Assembly (NCBI RefSeq): GCF_012489685.1
Contig: NC_080042.1
Span: 60,741,069-60,805,068 of the forward strand
Source: Lotus japonicus
Lineage: Eukaryota; Streptophyta; Magnoliopsida; Fabales; Fabaceae
Direction: 5' to 3'
Length of the DNA stretch: 64,000 bases
Position 1 is the stretch's first letter; every line of letters starts with the position of its first letter. This document shows positions 23,160 through 34,200 of the stretch, in pieces. The position numbers and the translations under genes are program-made. Below the pieces are notes generated by a model that did not search any database, was not told the DNA's origin, and saw only the letters and a program-made list of their open reading frames with translations.

Positions 23160-23979
23160 CTAACCCACACACCCAAAGAACCCCAAAGGCAATAACCTCA
23201 CTCGGGGCGGCCACCACTGCTCCATTTCTTGTGCCAAGTCGCGGATAGCCGTCTCATCCCCACCATCAAAAGTACAACCCACAAGCTTGCCAACCATCCA
23301 CGCCTTCGTGGCTCGCGTCCAGTAACGCCTACCTGGTGCACTCCCTGAATCCAACAGAGCAGGACGAAGCGAGGGCAAGAACGCACTCGAGGAAGGACCT
23401 CCACCATCAACCGCAAATGAACCCACACAAGTCACTGAGGGCACCTGGCGAGGCTTACAACCTCTCTTGACTTTTTTTGGACACATCAGAGAGGTGATGT
23501 TGAGCGACCCCACCATCTTCAAACGAGACCAGACACTTCGGCCTAGAGGGAGAAAAACCATGCACATCAGAACCAGCATTAGGATGAACCGAGTGAAAAC
23601 TGTAGGCTCCCACATCAACCTCCTCAGCTGGATGTAGAACAGAACGAAGTGGTAGGAAATCAAACAGAAACCGACCAATGAAGGCGTCCATCAAGGAGAC
23701 ATCAGGGGAAGATCTCATAAAGGACAAAGGGAACTGACTGTCAAAAGACAAAGTCATAACAACCTTCCATTCTCTAAGGACGAGGCTACGCATGAGGTTT
23801 ACCAAAACAGCACCCATAGAATTATCATTAAAGACGATCCCTCTAATTCCTAACCGATTAATACTTGGAGAAAACACTGACAAGGCTTGTGATGGATCAA
23901 CTACCAACCTGCTAATCACCTCATCATGTTCTACCACTCTAGGGGAACATCCAATTCCACAGTAAACTCCAATTTGCAA
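23160..23979 (-). pseudogene. LINE-like ORF1 fragment (frameshifted)
   Basis: Two overlapping minus-strand frames (23455-23979 and 23160-23678) look like one ancestral ORF with a frameshift. The upstream part reads SINRLGIRGIVFNDNSMGAV. The downstream part has WTRATKAWMVGKLVGCTFDG followed by acidic residues, similar to the linker between zinc knuckle and endonuclease in plant L1-type LINEs. No endonuclease or RT remains. It sits within the RPA-like part of the Helitron. Confidence 0.4.
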
Positions 23980-24025
23980 AAATAAATTAATTTATCAATA
24001 TTCAAATTATTTATGTTTACATTAG

Positions 24026-25111
24026 GTACAAGTTGTTGATGAATGTTGCTGATAATACTGGATCTGCAACTTTGACAATTTTTTATTGCGATGATTGTTA
24101 TCTGATCAACAAAAAAAAGCAACAAAATATTGGAGAAAATGGAAAAGGTAAACATATACATTTAAAAATAAGTAATTTTTCATTGCACAAATAATTCATA
24201 ATATAATAATTTTTTTCATTTTATTTTATATAAAATCTAGAACGGCTACATGGAACACCCCAAAAGAAATTGTGGATTTAGTGCATAAGGATTTTCTTTT
24301 CAAGGTTAAAGGAAATGATAGATTTGGAAGGTGATATAAATCAGCATTTAACGTCCTCAAAATTTACAAAGACCCGCAAATAAGATCAAAATTCAAATCA
24401 CATGTGAAATTTTAAACTCTTATTGCTAAATCATGGTTATGAATATCTACATCATGTTTTCTGATATCTCTATCTCAAATGTAAAAACTCTGACTGATGT
24501 ATTGGTTATCACAATTGTAATGTAGGTTTGTTTTAGTCAGTGAACTGCTCATTAAATCTGAATATAACTGTTTGAATGCAAATAACAACGAATTAAATGC
24601 AAAATCAATGCATGCCAATATTTACGTTTTAATTGATACCAACAAATAATTACCTTTAGAGAATAATTAACATAATGTATATTGTGTTAAAAACATTGAA
24701 TGTTATAAATGTGACATTAAGAAACATAGAAGTAATTAATGAATCATTATAAATTACAACGTGCAAATTATAACAATAAGTATTACTGAATAAATATTAC
24801 TTAAAATGTTCAAATTTGACTATTTGCATGAAGGTCATTGAAAATTTCCAGAGTGATGCACAAATGTTGATATACCAACTAAGTCTGCATAAGATTCTCA
24901 TGAAGGCAAACTCGCGAGTGATGCTAATGCAAACAACATTTCAGATTCACGGTCCATCACTAGAAGTGTTAACAGAATTACTGCTCCTGTTATAGGTGTG
25001 GACTCCGTCACAACTTCTAAACGTGGTTTAGACCATGGTTCCACACCAGAAGTTAATGGAAAAAAATGTGCAGAAGTATTGAAGAAGATCAAGGATGAGA
25101 AGATTCAATAA
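24026..25111 (+). pseudogene. RPA70-like (replication protein A large subunit) remnant
   Basis: Three separate plus-strand pieces fit plant RPA1-like proteins. At 24026, after an 'attag' acceptor, YKLLMNVADNTGSATLTIF recalls an OB-fold strand. At about 24250, TPKEIVDLVHKDFLFKVKG, then a TGA, then SAFNVLKIYKDPQIRSKF recalls the next OB fold. At 24905-25111 a Ser/Thr-rich tail (ANNISDSRSITRSV) ends in TAA after a lysine-rich KKIKDEKIQ. RPA binds single-stranded DNA, and RPA-like ORFs are frequent passengers in plant Helitrons. This copy is broken by stops. Confidence 0.6.
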
Positions 25112-25545
25112 CATTTCCTTAAGGTTGCTTACAAATAAATAGTCGTTGTGCTATACTTTTCCTTATATGTCTTTATCCACATTGAAACAATTTCTTTTTT
25201 TTTTTTGGTATATTGACCTCGGTGGTCAATTTAAATCATTTTGATAATTTTTTTTTAGATTTCATATATTGACAATGGTTGTCAATTTTGTAATAAATCG
25301 TTCCCTGCTTGCAAATCTTCGTGCATAATTCAATTTATATGTGCTTTTGACCCTAAGCTGCCAAACAACAACTACTGCAACAATGGTCCATTTTTTTAAC
25401 AATAAACTATATACTGCACTAAAAACGAAACAAACATAAATGTGCAAAAAAGCATACAAAAAACAAAGCACATAACTATATTTAATAACTAAAAATATAA
25501 AACATTTGTTAAAAAAATTAAAAAAAAACATTAGAAATTAAGCTC

Positions 25546-25573
25546 CCCGTGCATTGCACGGGTATAAAACTAG
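25546..25573 (+). other. Helitron 3' terminus: hairpin plus CTAG
   Basis: Seven-bp stem CCCGTGC/GCACGGG with loop ATT, eight bases later CTAG, then host T. This is the canonical 3' end signal of plant Helitrons. Confidence 0.9.
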
Positions 25574-25812
25574 TATCTCTATAAACATAAAAAGTGGCGG
25601 CATAACAACAAAACAAAACAAGTGGCGGCATATCAACGGATACGGAAAGTGGCGATATAACAACAAACGTGAAGGGGGCAGTGTAGAATAACCAATACAT
25701 TCACAAACAACTTCACCAAAAATCACTCAATGAGTAATGGTGGCAGGCGACGAAATAGCATATTGAATACATTTCGACTCAGTCTACTTGAGTCTCATGT
25801 CTTGGGGGCATG

Positions 25813-26185
25813 TGGACTGGGCGGGACATAAAGACCTCCATGCCCGCCCAAAACAAACAATCAGCTGGACGAAGGAAGACATGGCGGGAACTGGCGAAAT
25901 ACCGAGGATTCTCGCCCCCTTTAAGTGGACCGCAAGCCAGGTGGAAGATTCTCTTGGATTTGTCCTATGTGCGTAGGGATTTGGGCCCTGGTTGTCAGGC
26001 CCAAATGTAGGAAAAGTCCATATCATGACCATACCCTCTATAAAAGGGAAGGTCATCACCTTATACCAGGAACTTTTTGACAATTAATGAGAATATTCCC
26101 TTTTATTACATCTTTGCTATTTTAGTGTTCTGCTAGGGTTTTCTTTTTGTACCTTTCTTACTTAAGCTTACCTTAGAACGCAACA
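25813..26185 (+). mobile_element. 3' LTR of the Tat element
   Basis: Matches 5879-6252 with 11 substitutions and one indel by direct comparison. Preceded by the polypurine tract CTTGGGGGCATG and followed by the duplicated ACTAT. Confidence 0.93.
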
Positions 26186-26338
26186 ACTATAATTTGAAAA
26201 TTGCATGGTATACTTCTCAGCTGTCAAGTTGACTGGTTTCTACTTGAACATCTTAGTATAGTGGTGCCTACAATAAAGACGATATTAATGTGCCAATGCC
26301 AACATGAATATAGTTCACATTCACAGTATTAGGTACTA

Positions 26339-26607
26339 CTCCCTCCGTTCCTATATAACTGACACTTTAAGGTTGTTGCACAAGTATTGAGAAATAATAA
26401 TTATGTTATTGTTTTATTAAAATTACTATGTAACTTGCTATTATACCCTTTATCTCTTATTAATTCTAACTTTTCAAGTTTCCTACCACCGATAAATGAA
26501 TGATACAATTGGTAAAGTATAATTAATACTCTCTTGAATTTTGTAAAGTGACAGATAATTATGAATAAAATTCAGCTAGAAATAGTGTCAGTTATTTTAG
26601 AACGGAG
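26339..26607. mobile_element. Stowaway-type MITE, 269 bp, TA duplication
   Basis: Ends CTCCCTCCGTTCC...GAACGGAG with TA on both sides (26337-26338, 26608-26609). These are typical Tc1/mariner-derived Stowaway ends. No ORF. Confidence 0.85.
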
Positions 26608-27156
26608 TACAAATTTGTTTTTCCTAAATTATTGAGTTAAGACCTCATTGTTGAAAATAGCTTTCCTCTTTCTCTTCCTCTTTTTTTCCAATGTGTTTGG
26701 GTTTTGTGGCAAATTAATGTTCATGATCCTTCAGATGTGAAACTGAACATTCCAATGCCTTGGTTTGGACGCAAAGTAAAACCACTACATGAATTAAGAC
26801 TAAGATGCTGTTTTGCCTCCTTCTCAACCAATAGGAAATAAAGTACGGGAACTTTTGATATTGCCAATCAATAACGAGAAGATAAATAGACTTATATTGG
26901 GTTTGGTTGCAATTTCCATTTTCTCTATCTATTTAACTGAGCCTCTCACTGCCTTCCTCTTTGTGCTGCCTTTCTCTACGGACTCTTAACCACAAGTAGC
27001 AAGCAAAGCAGAGCAGGGGTATGCATTATTCTATCTCCTTCATTTTCATGTTTGTCACTTAGGCACTCTCTCGGTTGTTTAGATCAATTCGGATAAAATC
27101 TGATAACATGTGTTTCTTTTCCTTGCTTAAATTTTAGCCTTAAATCTAGTATAGTT

Positions 27157-27425
27157 CTCCATCCGTTCCTATTTAACTGTCTATTTTGGGTGGAGACATA
27201 CATATTAAGGGTGTAATTAATTTTGTTGATTTAAAAAAAAAAGTGAGGATTGTTTTCCTAGTTAACCTTTATAGTGTGTGTTATCTCTCCTCATTTATTG
27301 TTCTGTTAAGGACATTATATGTAAAAACATTATTTAATACTCTCTTGAAATGCTAAGAGGACACTTGAATAAGAACAATTTTTTTCTTTAAAGTTGACAG
27401 TTAAATAGGAACGGAGGGAAGGGAG
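27157..27425. mobile_element. Stowaway-type MITE, ~269 bp
   Basis: Left end CTCCATCCGTTCCTATTTAACTG, described here as the 'ctccatccgttcc' class, is mirrored by 'aggaacggagggaagggag' followed by TA. It is a relative of the 26339 element but with different interior DNA. Confidence 0.75.
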
Positions 27426-27491
27426 TAATGTTTAACTTTAGATTAATTCCTTGGTGTTTGATGTTCTTGCGTTGGTCATTCAAGAGAATTA

Positions 27492-27794
27492 GGGTCTGTT
27501 TTTTATAGTAGTTTAGTTTTCAGTTTTTAAAATAGTTTTCAAAAACAATTCTTAAAAACAGTTTTCAGAAAAAGAAAACAGTTTGAATGACATGTTTTCG
27601 AACATTTAGAAAATTGATATCTGAAAACTAAAAACTAAAACTGAAAACATCTTTTACCTGTTTTGGTTTTTTAGTTTTAAAAACTGAAAATGAGAACTGT
27701 TTTCAAAAACTGTTTTTGAAAACAGGTCTTACCAAACAAGTTTTCAGTTTTTAAAAACTGAAAACTGTTTTGGAAACGGTTATCAAACAGTCCC
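27492..27794. mobile_element. Harbinger-type MITE, 303 bp, TTA duplication
   Basis: Ends GGGTCTGTTT...AAACAGTCCC with TTA on both sides (27489-27491, 27795-27797). The interior is a long imperfect palindrome of 'aaaactgaaaac/gttttcagtttt' words. No ORF. Confidence 0.85.
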
Positions 27795-28062
27795 TTAATC
27801 AAACTGTTTTGCAAACTGCCAAGTTTAAATCAAAGTGTCTCAATAGTACTTTTGTTGGTTTGTAGAAATGTAATATAGAATTAAGATCTATGTCATTGCA
27901 TCAAACCTAATATACAAGCTTAAAAAACCATAGCCTTTGCATTCCTTAATTTTATTATATAATGTTCGCTTGTACCAAATATGAATGTCATCACCTCGAA
28001 TAGTTTTCACTTAAATACTCTTTTTTCTTACATTAAGACAGTTTGTTGACAACAGCACTGCA

Positions 28063-28344
28063 ATGTCTCTGAGGAAAATCAAGGTCGAACCAATGCAGAG
28101 TCAAAATGAAGCTGAAAAAGATGAAATTTCAGGCGCATCTCCTGAAGATGCACAATACTCAATACCGAATTGCATTCGTATCTTGGAAAAACTAAGGGTG
28201 GATAGTTATCTCAGAGGAGAAGAATTAGGATTTGCAGTAGAATTAACTAGAGATAGCCACAGTAGAGTCGTAATCATATCCTCAGAAGATTCACCGAATT
28301 TATTACTTGATTGGATTTACTACATGTATAGGAAAAATGTTTAG
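28063..28344 (+). CDS. Small protein resembling the C-terminal segment of Myb/SANT-like plant proteins
   Basis: 93 codons with ATG after a possible 5'UTR intron. The N-terminus is charged (KIKVEPMQSQNEAEKDEI). The segment IPNCIRILEKL...AVELTRD...LLLDWIYYMY follows the spacing of the short helical domain found behind the SANT domain of L10-interacting-MYB-like proteins (S-I-x-x-C-hydrophobic, A-x-x-L, D-W-I). No SANT domain is present, so this is a truncated paralogue or a small stand-alone gene. The surrounding MITE-rich DNA and lack of further exons favour a relic. Whether it is expressed cannot be told from the sequence. Confidence 0.4.
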   Translation: MSLRKIKVEPMQSQNEAEKDEISGASPEDAQYSIPNCIRILEKLRVDSYLRGEELGFAVELTRDSHSRVVIISSEDSPNLLLDWIYYMYRKNV

Positions 28345-28646
28345 TTGGTTAAGAATTTAGATTTGGTTCTGTTCTGTGTTTGTTATGCACTTGTTAAACA
28401 TTGACAACTTGCATTGAAGTTTATGTTTATCCATTTGAATTCTTGATATAATCATGTATTTGCATTCAGTGATGTTATTATAATCATGAAGTTTTTCGGT
28501 TTGAGAAAACTTTAGAGATTTCTGGCAAAATTTAAAACATGATTAAGATAGAATTGAACAGCTAATGTTCGTATTCTACCAAAGATTTAGTTCGTTACAT
28601 TCGTAAAAGGGTAAACATTATGTGCAACTTTGACATTGTATTCAAT
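28345..28646. other. 3' flank of the 28063 ORF, no gene seen
   Basis: AT-rich DNA with no convincing ORF or repeat before the Mutator-like insertion. Confidence 0.5.
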
Positions 28647-28656
28647 TTGTTGTCTG

Positions 28657-29725
28657 GTTGCATCTACCGTGTGTCAGTTTGAAACTGACACACGGTGCTT
28701 CAGTTACTGTTCTCCATGTAAATTACAAAATTACCCATTTTAATTATAAAATTTCTTTCTTCCTCTTTACTCTTGCTGGCTCTCCGGCGAGCCATGCTGC
28801 CGGCTTGATCCAGGTTGCTGACTTTCCCCACCATTTGTCCATCTCCTCTTCCTTAGAACCTGGCACTGCCACCACACTACATCTTCCTTCTTCGAAATCT
28901 AGATCCAATGGTATTGCTAGCTTCTTCTTTTTTTGTTAAAAGAAAAATCATTGAACATAAAAGTGAATTTAAAACATAAATTGTTACACATCTCAACAAG
29001 TAGTTACATTGCAGAACAACAAGGAAAGTACTACCTATAATCCAATACATAAAACTGCAACTAATTTCTTTCTCTACCCTACGAACACCACCAACAATCT
29101 ATCAAACCCAGCACCCCCAATTCTTTCCATTTTTTTCTTGACAACAAGGTTTTTCCTCACCCACAAATTTACAGAAGATGATAAGAGGGATGATTTGGTG
29201 GAGAAGAACATAAGATAATGTGGTGGTTGTGGACCTATGGACGGGGAGAGCTGGTCCCGAGGCCGGTGGGTCTTGCTGGCTGGGAGATTTGGTGGCAGAT
29301 CTGGATGTTTTGGTTGTAGATCTGGAATTCTTGTTGGCTCTGTTTTTATGGTTCTGGTTGGGCTCAAAACAAAGGTTGAAGGAGGCTGAGGAGAGGAGGG
29401 GCACAGTGTTGGGTCAGAGGAGCGGTGGAGGGGAAGGGGGAGAGAAAGAAGGACGATCTGAGGAGGTGGATGATGAGAAGGAGGGAGGAGGAAGAGGTGG
29501 CGGTGGAGGAGCAGTAGGCGGAGGCTCGTTCTCCGACAATGACTATGGTTTTTCCAAGTTGAACGGTTAGGAGAAATGGGGAAGATAAATCACGAAGTGT
29601 TTTGGTCATTGCATAATTTTTGTATTTTAAATCTGAACCACTGAATATTTTAATATTATATCGAAGGGTGATAATTAAACTGAAGCACCGTGGGTCAGTT
29701 GAACTGACCCACGGTAGATGAAATG
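28657..29725. mobile_element. Mutator-like element, 1069 bp, 10-bp target duplication
   Basis: TTGTTGTCTG flanks both sides (28647-28656 and 29726-29735). Ends are inverted copies with a shared core CATCTACCGTG, and each end also folds on itself ('accgtgtgtcag...ctgacacacggt' left, 'accgtgggtcag...ctgacccacggt' right). The interior has a GC-rich stretch around 28770-28920 and 29220-29570, with open frames on both strands (116 aa plus, 132 aa minus) of very low complexity. It may be a Pack-MULE with a captured fragment, but I do not recognise the source. Confidence 0.7.
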
Positions 29726-29766
29726 TTGTTGTCTGCGTCTGCACATGACACATTCTTTTCATCTGT

Positions 29767-29932
29767 GATTGAAGATGTAAAAAATGTGTGTCCTCGCCCC
29801 CTTAAAGCATTATCCAATTTTTTATTATATTTGTTATTTAAATATTGTTAAGATTAAATTTTCATATAAAACTAATGAAAGTACTATTTTGCTTGTGTTG
29901 GATATCCAAACATAAAATATTATCTAGCACCA
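29767..29932 (+). repeat. Dispersed AT-rich repeat, copy 2
   Basis: Counterpart of 5546-5730, same orientation, imperfect similarity throughout. Lies immediately beside the Mutator-like element. Confidence 0.65.
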
Positions 29933-31140
29933 CACAATAGTGATTTAGCGGAGGTAGTAAAACATCAGGTTTGTAAGAAATATTCAGTCATACACACGTT
30001 TACAGTTTACTAAGAAATGTCATTAAAAGAATAATAGGAATGCTCGTACTTAGCATTCTTGACACAAAGTTTACCTTTCACTTCACTCTTTGAATTCAAT
30101 TTTTTTTGACGGTTTTCTTCTTATAGGTCAATTGTTTGCTCATTCCCATTTCCTCTCATAACTCATTCCTTTGAGTTGTTCTTTGTCAAGTTCACTTCTC
30201 CCTCAATTTCATTTTTCTTCCTTTAATTTGAATTCTGATATAGAAGACAAGATGAATAATAATGGTAGTGATAGTTCGATGGAGATCCTTTATCATGGCC
30301 TAATCGTCAGAGATTCTGAATGCGAACTTTTCATAGAGATTTCTCATACTCCTCTTCAATCCTTTAGAGTTTAGATCCTTCTTTGTTATTTACAAAATTA
30401 AGTTTGAATAATGACCTTCAGGGTTTTGTAAGAGATTTAAGTGACTCTTCATCTCATAAGAGCTCTATTGACAATTTTTTTCGATTCAAACCTTACAGGT
30501 TCCCTCGTTGTGGGTTGTAGGAAATGTGCTCAACTCTCCATTCAGCCTCTTTGAACACATTTAACAGGGTAGACAATGGGTTGGAGTCTTGGTGTTGTAG
30601 GTGGTTTTGGAATTTAATGATGGAAGAAGGGGAAGAGAGTCGGGAGTGAAATTAGATTAAGTTAATTTAAGAATTCATATTAGGTTGAGTTTACTTAGGG
30701 ATTAAATAAGTTATTTTCAATAGTAAAAAGTTAAAATTGATTTGGAAGTCATATCAACTTTATCAAAACATGTTGATACTACCACATAGACTTTCACCAA
30801 TCACCATACACATACATTGCTTGAGCTTAACCTTCAGCGAGTACCAAAAACCATCAATTTCTCTAATTGTGGCTTGTGAGGATGAGAATGAAACTATTTC
30901 TCAATGATAGACTTAAACCAAACACACTCTATTTAAAATGACCAAAAACTTATTTGTCCCAAAAACTTATTTCCCAAAAAGGTATTCAAGAAGACTAGAA
31001 TTTTTAAAAGATTTTAAAAACACAATTCAACCCCACTTTCTAATTAACATAACAAAATTCATATGTAATTGAGAAATGATAAACAAGTTAAGGACAATGG
31101 ATTTTGGTCCCATAAGGTTTCAACATTGGAACATGGTGAC
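29933..31140. other. Spacer with one weak small ORF
   Basis: A 67-codon plus-strand ORF at 30171-30374 (NNNGSDSSMEILYHGLIVRD) has an acidic, gene-like segment, but I cannot assign a family and see no flanking exons. The remainder is AT-rich with no repeat I can define. Confidence 0.3.
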
Positions 31141-31159
31141 CCAACCTGTTCAAAGCCCA

Positions 31160-31166
31160 TATAAAC
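31160..31166 (+). promoter_or_regulatory. Possible TATA box of the ORRM6-like gene
   Basis: TATAAAC 55 bp upstream of the start codon, in a suitable place for a short 5'UTR. Preceded by AAGCCCA, a common plant promoter word. Weak evidence on its own. Confidence 0.4.
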
Positions 31167-31214
31167 TTCAATCAATGTTAATGTTTCTGTTACCTTGGTA
31201 GTGTCGAGGAAGAA

Positions 31215-34200
31215 ATGGCTCCTATGGCTAACCTTGTTGTTGGAGTAGCTTCTGTTCCTCTACCTTCACCACCCACAACAAACTCAAGTGCTTCCCCTTT
31301 CAACTCCAAGACCCAAACACAAACACTTCATCTCCATTGCTCTCAAACCAACCACAGAAAAACCCCATTCCCTTCTTCCCTCTCATCACCACTCAGAATC
31401 CAAGGTAGTTGTTACCTGTTAGCATGTCTTCCTCCTTCTTCTGAATCCTCAAGCTCATCTCCCAGTGCTAAACCCTCTTCTTCTTCTGCTCCTTCAACTA
31501 GGCTCTACGTCAGTGGTTAGCTACTTTTGCTCTTCTTCTGTTATTACCCGTTTCATTTTTCTTATACCAAACACTCTAAGTTTTGGTTGTTATTGATAAA
31601 GATTGCTACTTTTTCATTTTTGCTTTGTGGGTCTCGCTCTAACTGGTTATGGTATTGCTGTATATCAACAATTTTGTTTATAGCTGCAAATGGGAAATTG
31701 GGGGAAATCTTGTCTTTTGCTTTTAGAATAAGGATGTTTCTATTGTTTTCATTGAAGGAGATAATGTTACCTGCGGTTAGTTTAAGCACTTGAAACCTGT
31801 AGAGTTTTTCGCAGTGTTGTCGTGTTTAACTTGTAGCTGAGATTATGAGGACAGGAATTGGATAATAATCGCCTTGTTCTGCTGAACAGAAGTGGGAGGC
31901 TGGTATTTTTGTTTGGATTCTTGTGAATTTGATTTTAAAAGGCAATTTATTATGGGTGCATTTGGGTTAATAGACTAATTAAGCGTTTATGGAAATAAGA
32001 GTTTATGCAGTATGCGCGTACTCATAAGCTAATTTGAGAAACTTATTGAAATGAGCTGAAAATAGGTTATAAATAAGCATAAGCTAATCTGAACAACTTA
32101 TGAAAATAAGCTCAAAGTAACTTAGGTAGGCTATAAGCTATTTGCATAAGCTCTCACAAACACTTACTTAAGCGTTTAGACTATATAAGATAAGCTCAAA
32201 CAAGCACTTCCAAACAGGGCCTATGTTTGATTTTCGGTTTTAATTTTTAACCTGTAGTTTCAGAAGGCATTCACTATCTACTAAATGTTTATTCGTATAG
32301 CAAAATAACTTCAAAAAAAAGACATGTTGGATGGGAACCGTTAAGTGCAAATGATGTAAGCATCTCATTTGTAATGAATCTTGGTGTTGTTCGTATCTCT
32401 TCTGTGATTACTCTTGTTTCAATAGCCATTTGCCATCTTTTGCCACAGTATACAGCCAATCGTTTTTGGATGAGAATTCTTGCAGTTTGTTTTGAATTTT
32501 TCGATATTTGATTGTTTCTATGCATATTTTTGGATATTGAGTTTATACATGTTATTTCTTGTTTCTTTTAGGGCTTTCATTTCGTACCACTGAAGAGAGC
32601 TTGCGAAATTGTTTCAAGAATTTCGGTCAACTTGTTGATGGTAAGAACAGAAAAATGTTGATGTGTTCCTCTTTTTCTATTATGCTATGCCATTGACCAC
32701 AAGTTAAGGTTTATTATTGTTCTTTGGTTCGCCAATTCTAGCATTTTGTTGGCTTTCCATTTCATTTCTGAAGTATTTGCTTAACTCTATGAGCAGTCAA
32801 TCTGGTGATGGATAAACTTGCAAATAGACCAAGAGGGTTTGCTTTTCTTCGGTATGCAACGGAAGAAGAATCTCAGAAGGCTATTGAGGGAATGCATGGA
32901 AAGGTTTGATTTTGCAGTTTCTGCTTCTGGTGTCTTACTGTCTTTATTAGTGGTAGCTCAGAACCTAAATGATGATTTATCTTCTCTATTACTCTGGAGA
33001 GCCAGTGTATTCTGTGTTCATTTAGCAAAAAGCACAATTTTAGCTAACAAAACTTCCTCTGATGGGCTTTACATGCTTAAGGGTGTGTTTGGGTAAACAA
33101 TAAGCGCTTATGGTGATAAACATTTCTCGCATAAGTGCTTATTCACAAGCTAATTTGAGAAACCTATTGAAATAAAATGAAAATAGATTAAATGTAAGCA
33201 TAAGCTGTTATTCATAGCTAATCTGAACAACTTAAGAAAATAAGCTTCAAACAGATTGCTAGCGATAAGGATTGTGTTAAGAGTTAGGGTTAGGCGTAGA
33301 GTCCAGGGTTCAGGGTTTAAGCTAATCTTAGTCTTTTCTCTTTGCGCACAACTTATATGTAGGTCATAAGCTATTTACACAATCTCTCTCAAACACATCC
33401 ACAAGCTTTTTAACTCTTCCAAACAGAGCCTAAACATAGTATATAAAATGAATATGATCTTTAGGTAACATTCTGAATTCTAATAAACTGAGTGCTGCCT
33501 GTGTGACACAATGATCTAGGGAAGCAAGAAAGGGGAAGGGGACAGGGTGATGATGTAAAAGGGAATGTTTTCAGGTTATGCAGAAGCATTGTTTTAGTTT
33601 TATATCCTTTGCATGGAGATAGGTTAATTGACATTGTTGGAACTCTATTTGTATGGTAGTTATTTGTATTTGTTCCTTGACTAAGTTTTATATGGCTTAT
33701 CTGAAGAGTGAAGACTGATCTCAGTAACAAGAGTGGTTTTCTTAAGCAAGAATGTGTTAGGATTCTAAATATTAGGGATTTAGTTTAGAGTCATGGATTG
33801 AATTATTTGAGTTGTAAAGGGAACCAGCCCTATTGGAGGAACCAACCTCTGGAGAGGACCCAACCTCTTGTTATTATTATCTTTTAATTTCCAGTTTTTA
33901 TAATAAAAATACCAAAAAAATTATCGTTTATCCTTTTTTCTCTATTGTTTCGTTGTTAGGACTTTACGGATCCTAACAGAATATAATCATGATTACATCT
34001 GTATTGCAAATCAATAAACTAAATGCAGCTTTTCCTCAGTAAGAAGTCACAAAATATTTGCAGTTTTTTATGAAGCTGAATCAGATCCAATATTGATTTG
34101 TAACTCTTAGTGAAACTTGTGACAATCAAATGTGGTGTTTAATATTATGCACTCTGACTCAGGCTTTATATTTGCTGTAATATTTTTTATGTTTTAAGGC

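Larger units (their letters stand above)
14880..25573 (+). mobile_element. Non-autonomous Helitron (~10.7 kb) with captured host gene fragments, nested in the Tat element
   Basis: The 3' end is diagnostic: hairpin CCCGTGC-att-GCACGGG at 25546-25562, then TATAAAA and CTAG (25570-25573), followed by T. Sequence after it (25574-25812) is Tat DNA leading to its 3' LTR. The 5' end should be TC preceded by A somewhere in 14870-15000, where Tat-like sequence stops; candidates exist, but I cannot choose. Inside are intron-containing fragments of unrelated genes, mostly on the + strand, and an RPA70-like remnant, which fits plant Helitrons. I see no Rep or helicase domain, hence non-autonomous. Confidence 0.75.
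5879..26185 (+). mobile_element. Tat-lineage Ty3/gypsy retrotransposon, 20.3 kb including a nested Helitron
   Basis: Two LTRs of 374 and 373 bp are flanked by the 5-bp duplication ACTAT (5874-5878 and 26186-26190). The primer site TGGCGCCGTCTGTGG follows the 5' LTR and a purine-rich CTTGGGGGCA tract precedes the 3' LTR. Domain order is gag, protease, RT, RNase H, second (archaeal-type) RNase H, integrase, then a long antisense ORF. The second RNase H and the antisense ORF are hallmarks of the Tat lineage. By my count the LTRs differ at 11 substitutions plus one indel, about 3%. Without the Helitron the element would be about 9.6 kb, normal for the lineage. Six in-frame stops and a frameshift make this copy non-autonomous. 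Confidence 0.93.
26610..28062 (+). other. Promoter, 5'UTR exon and intron ahead of the 28063 ORF
   Basis: A candidate UTR exon ends at 27018 (AGCAGGG, then donor GTATGC), and an acceptor TTAAGACAG at 28041 precedes the ORF by 21 bp. The ~1-kb intron holds two MITEs (27157-27425 and 27492-27794). Upstream, 26610-26990 shows no gene. The exon model is inferred from splice signals only. Confidence 0.4.
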
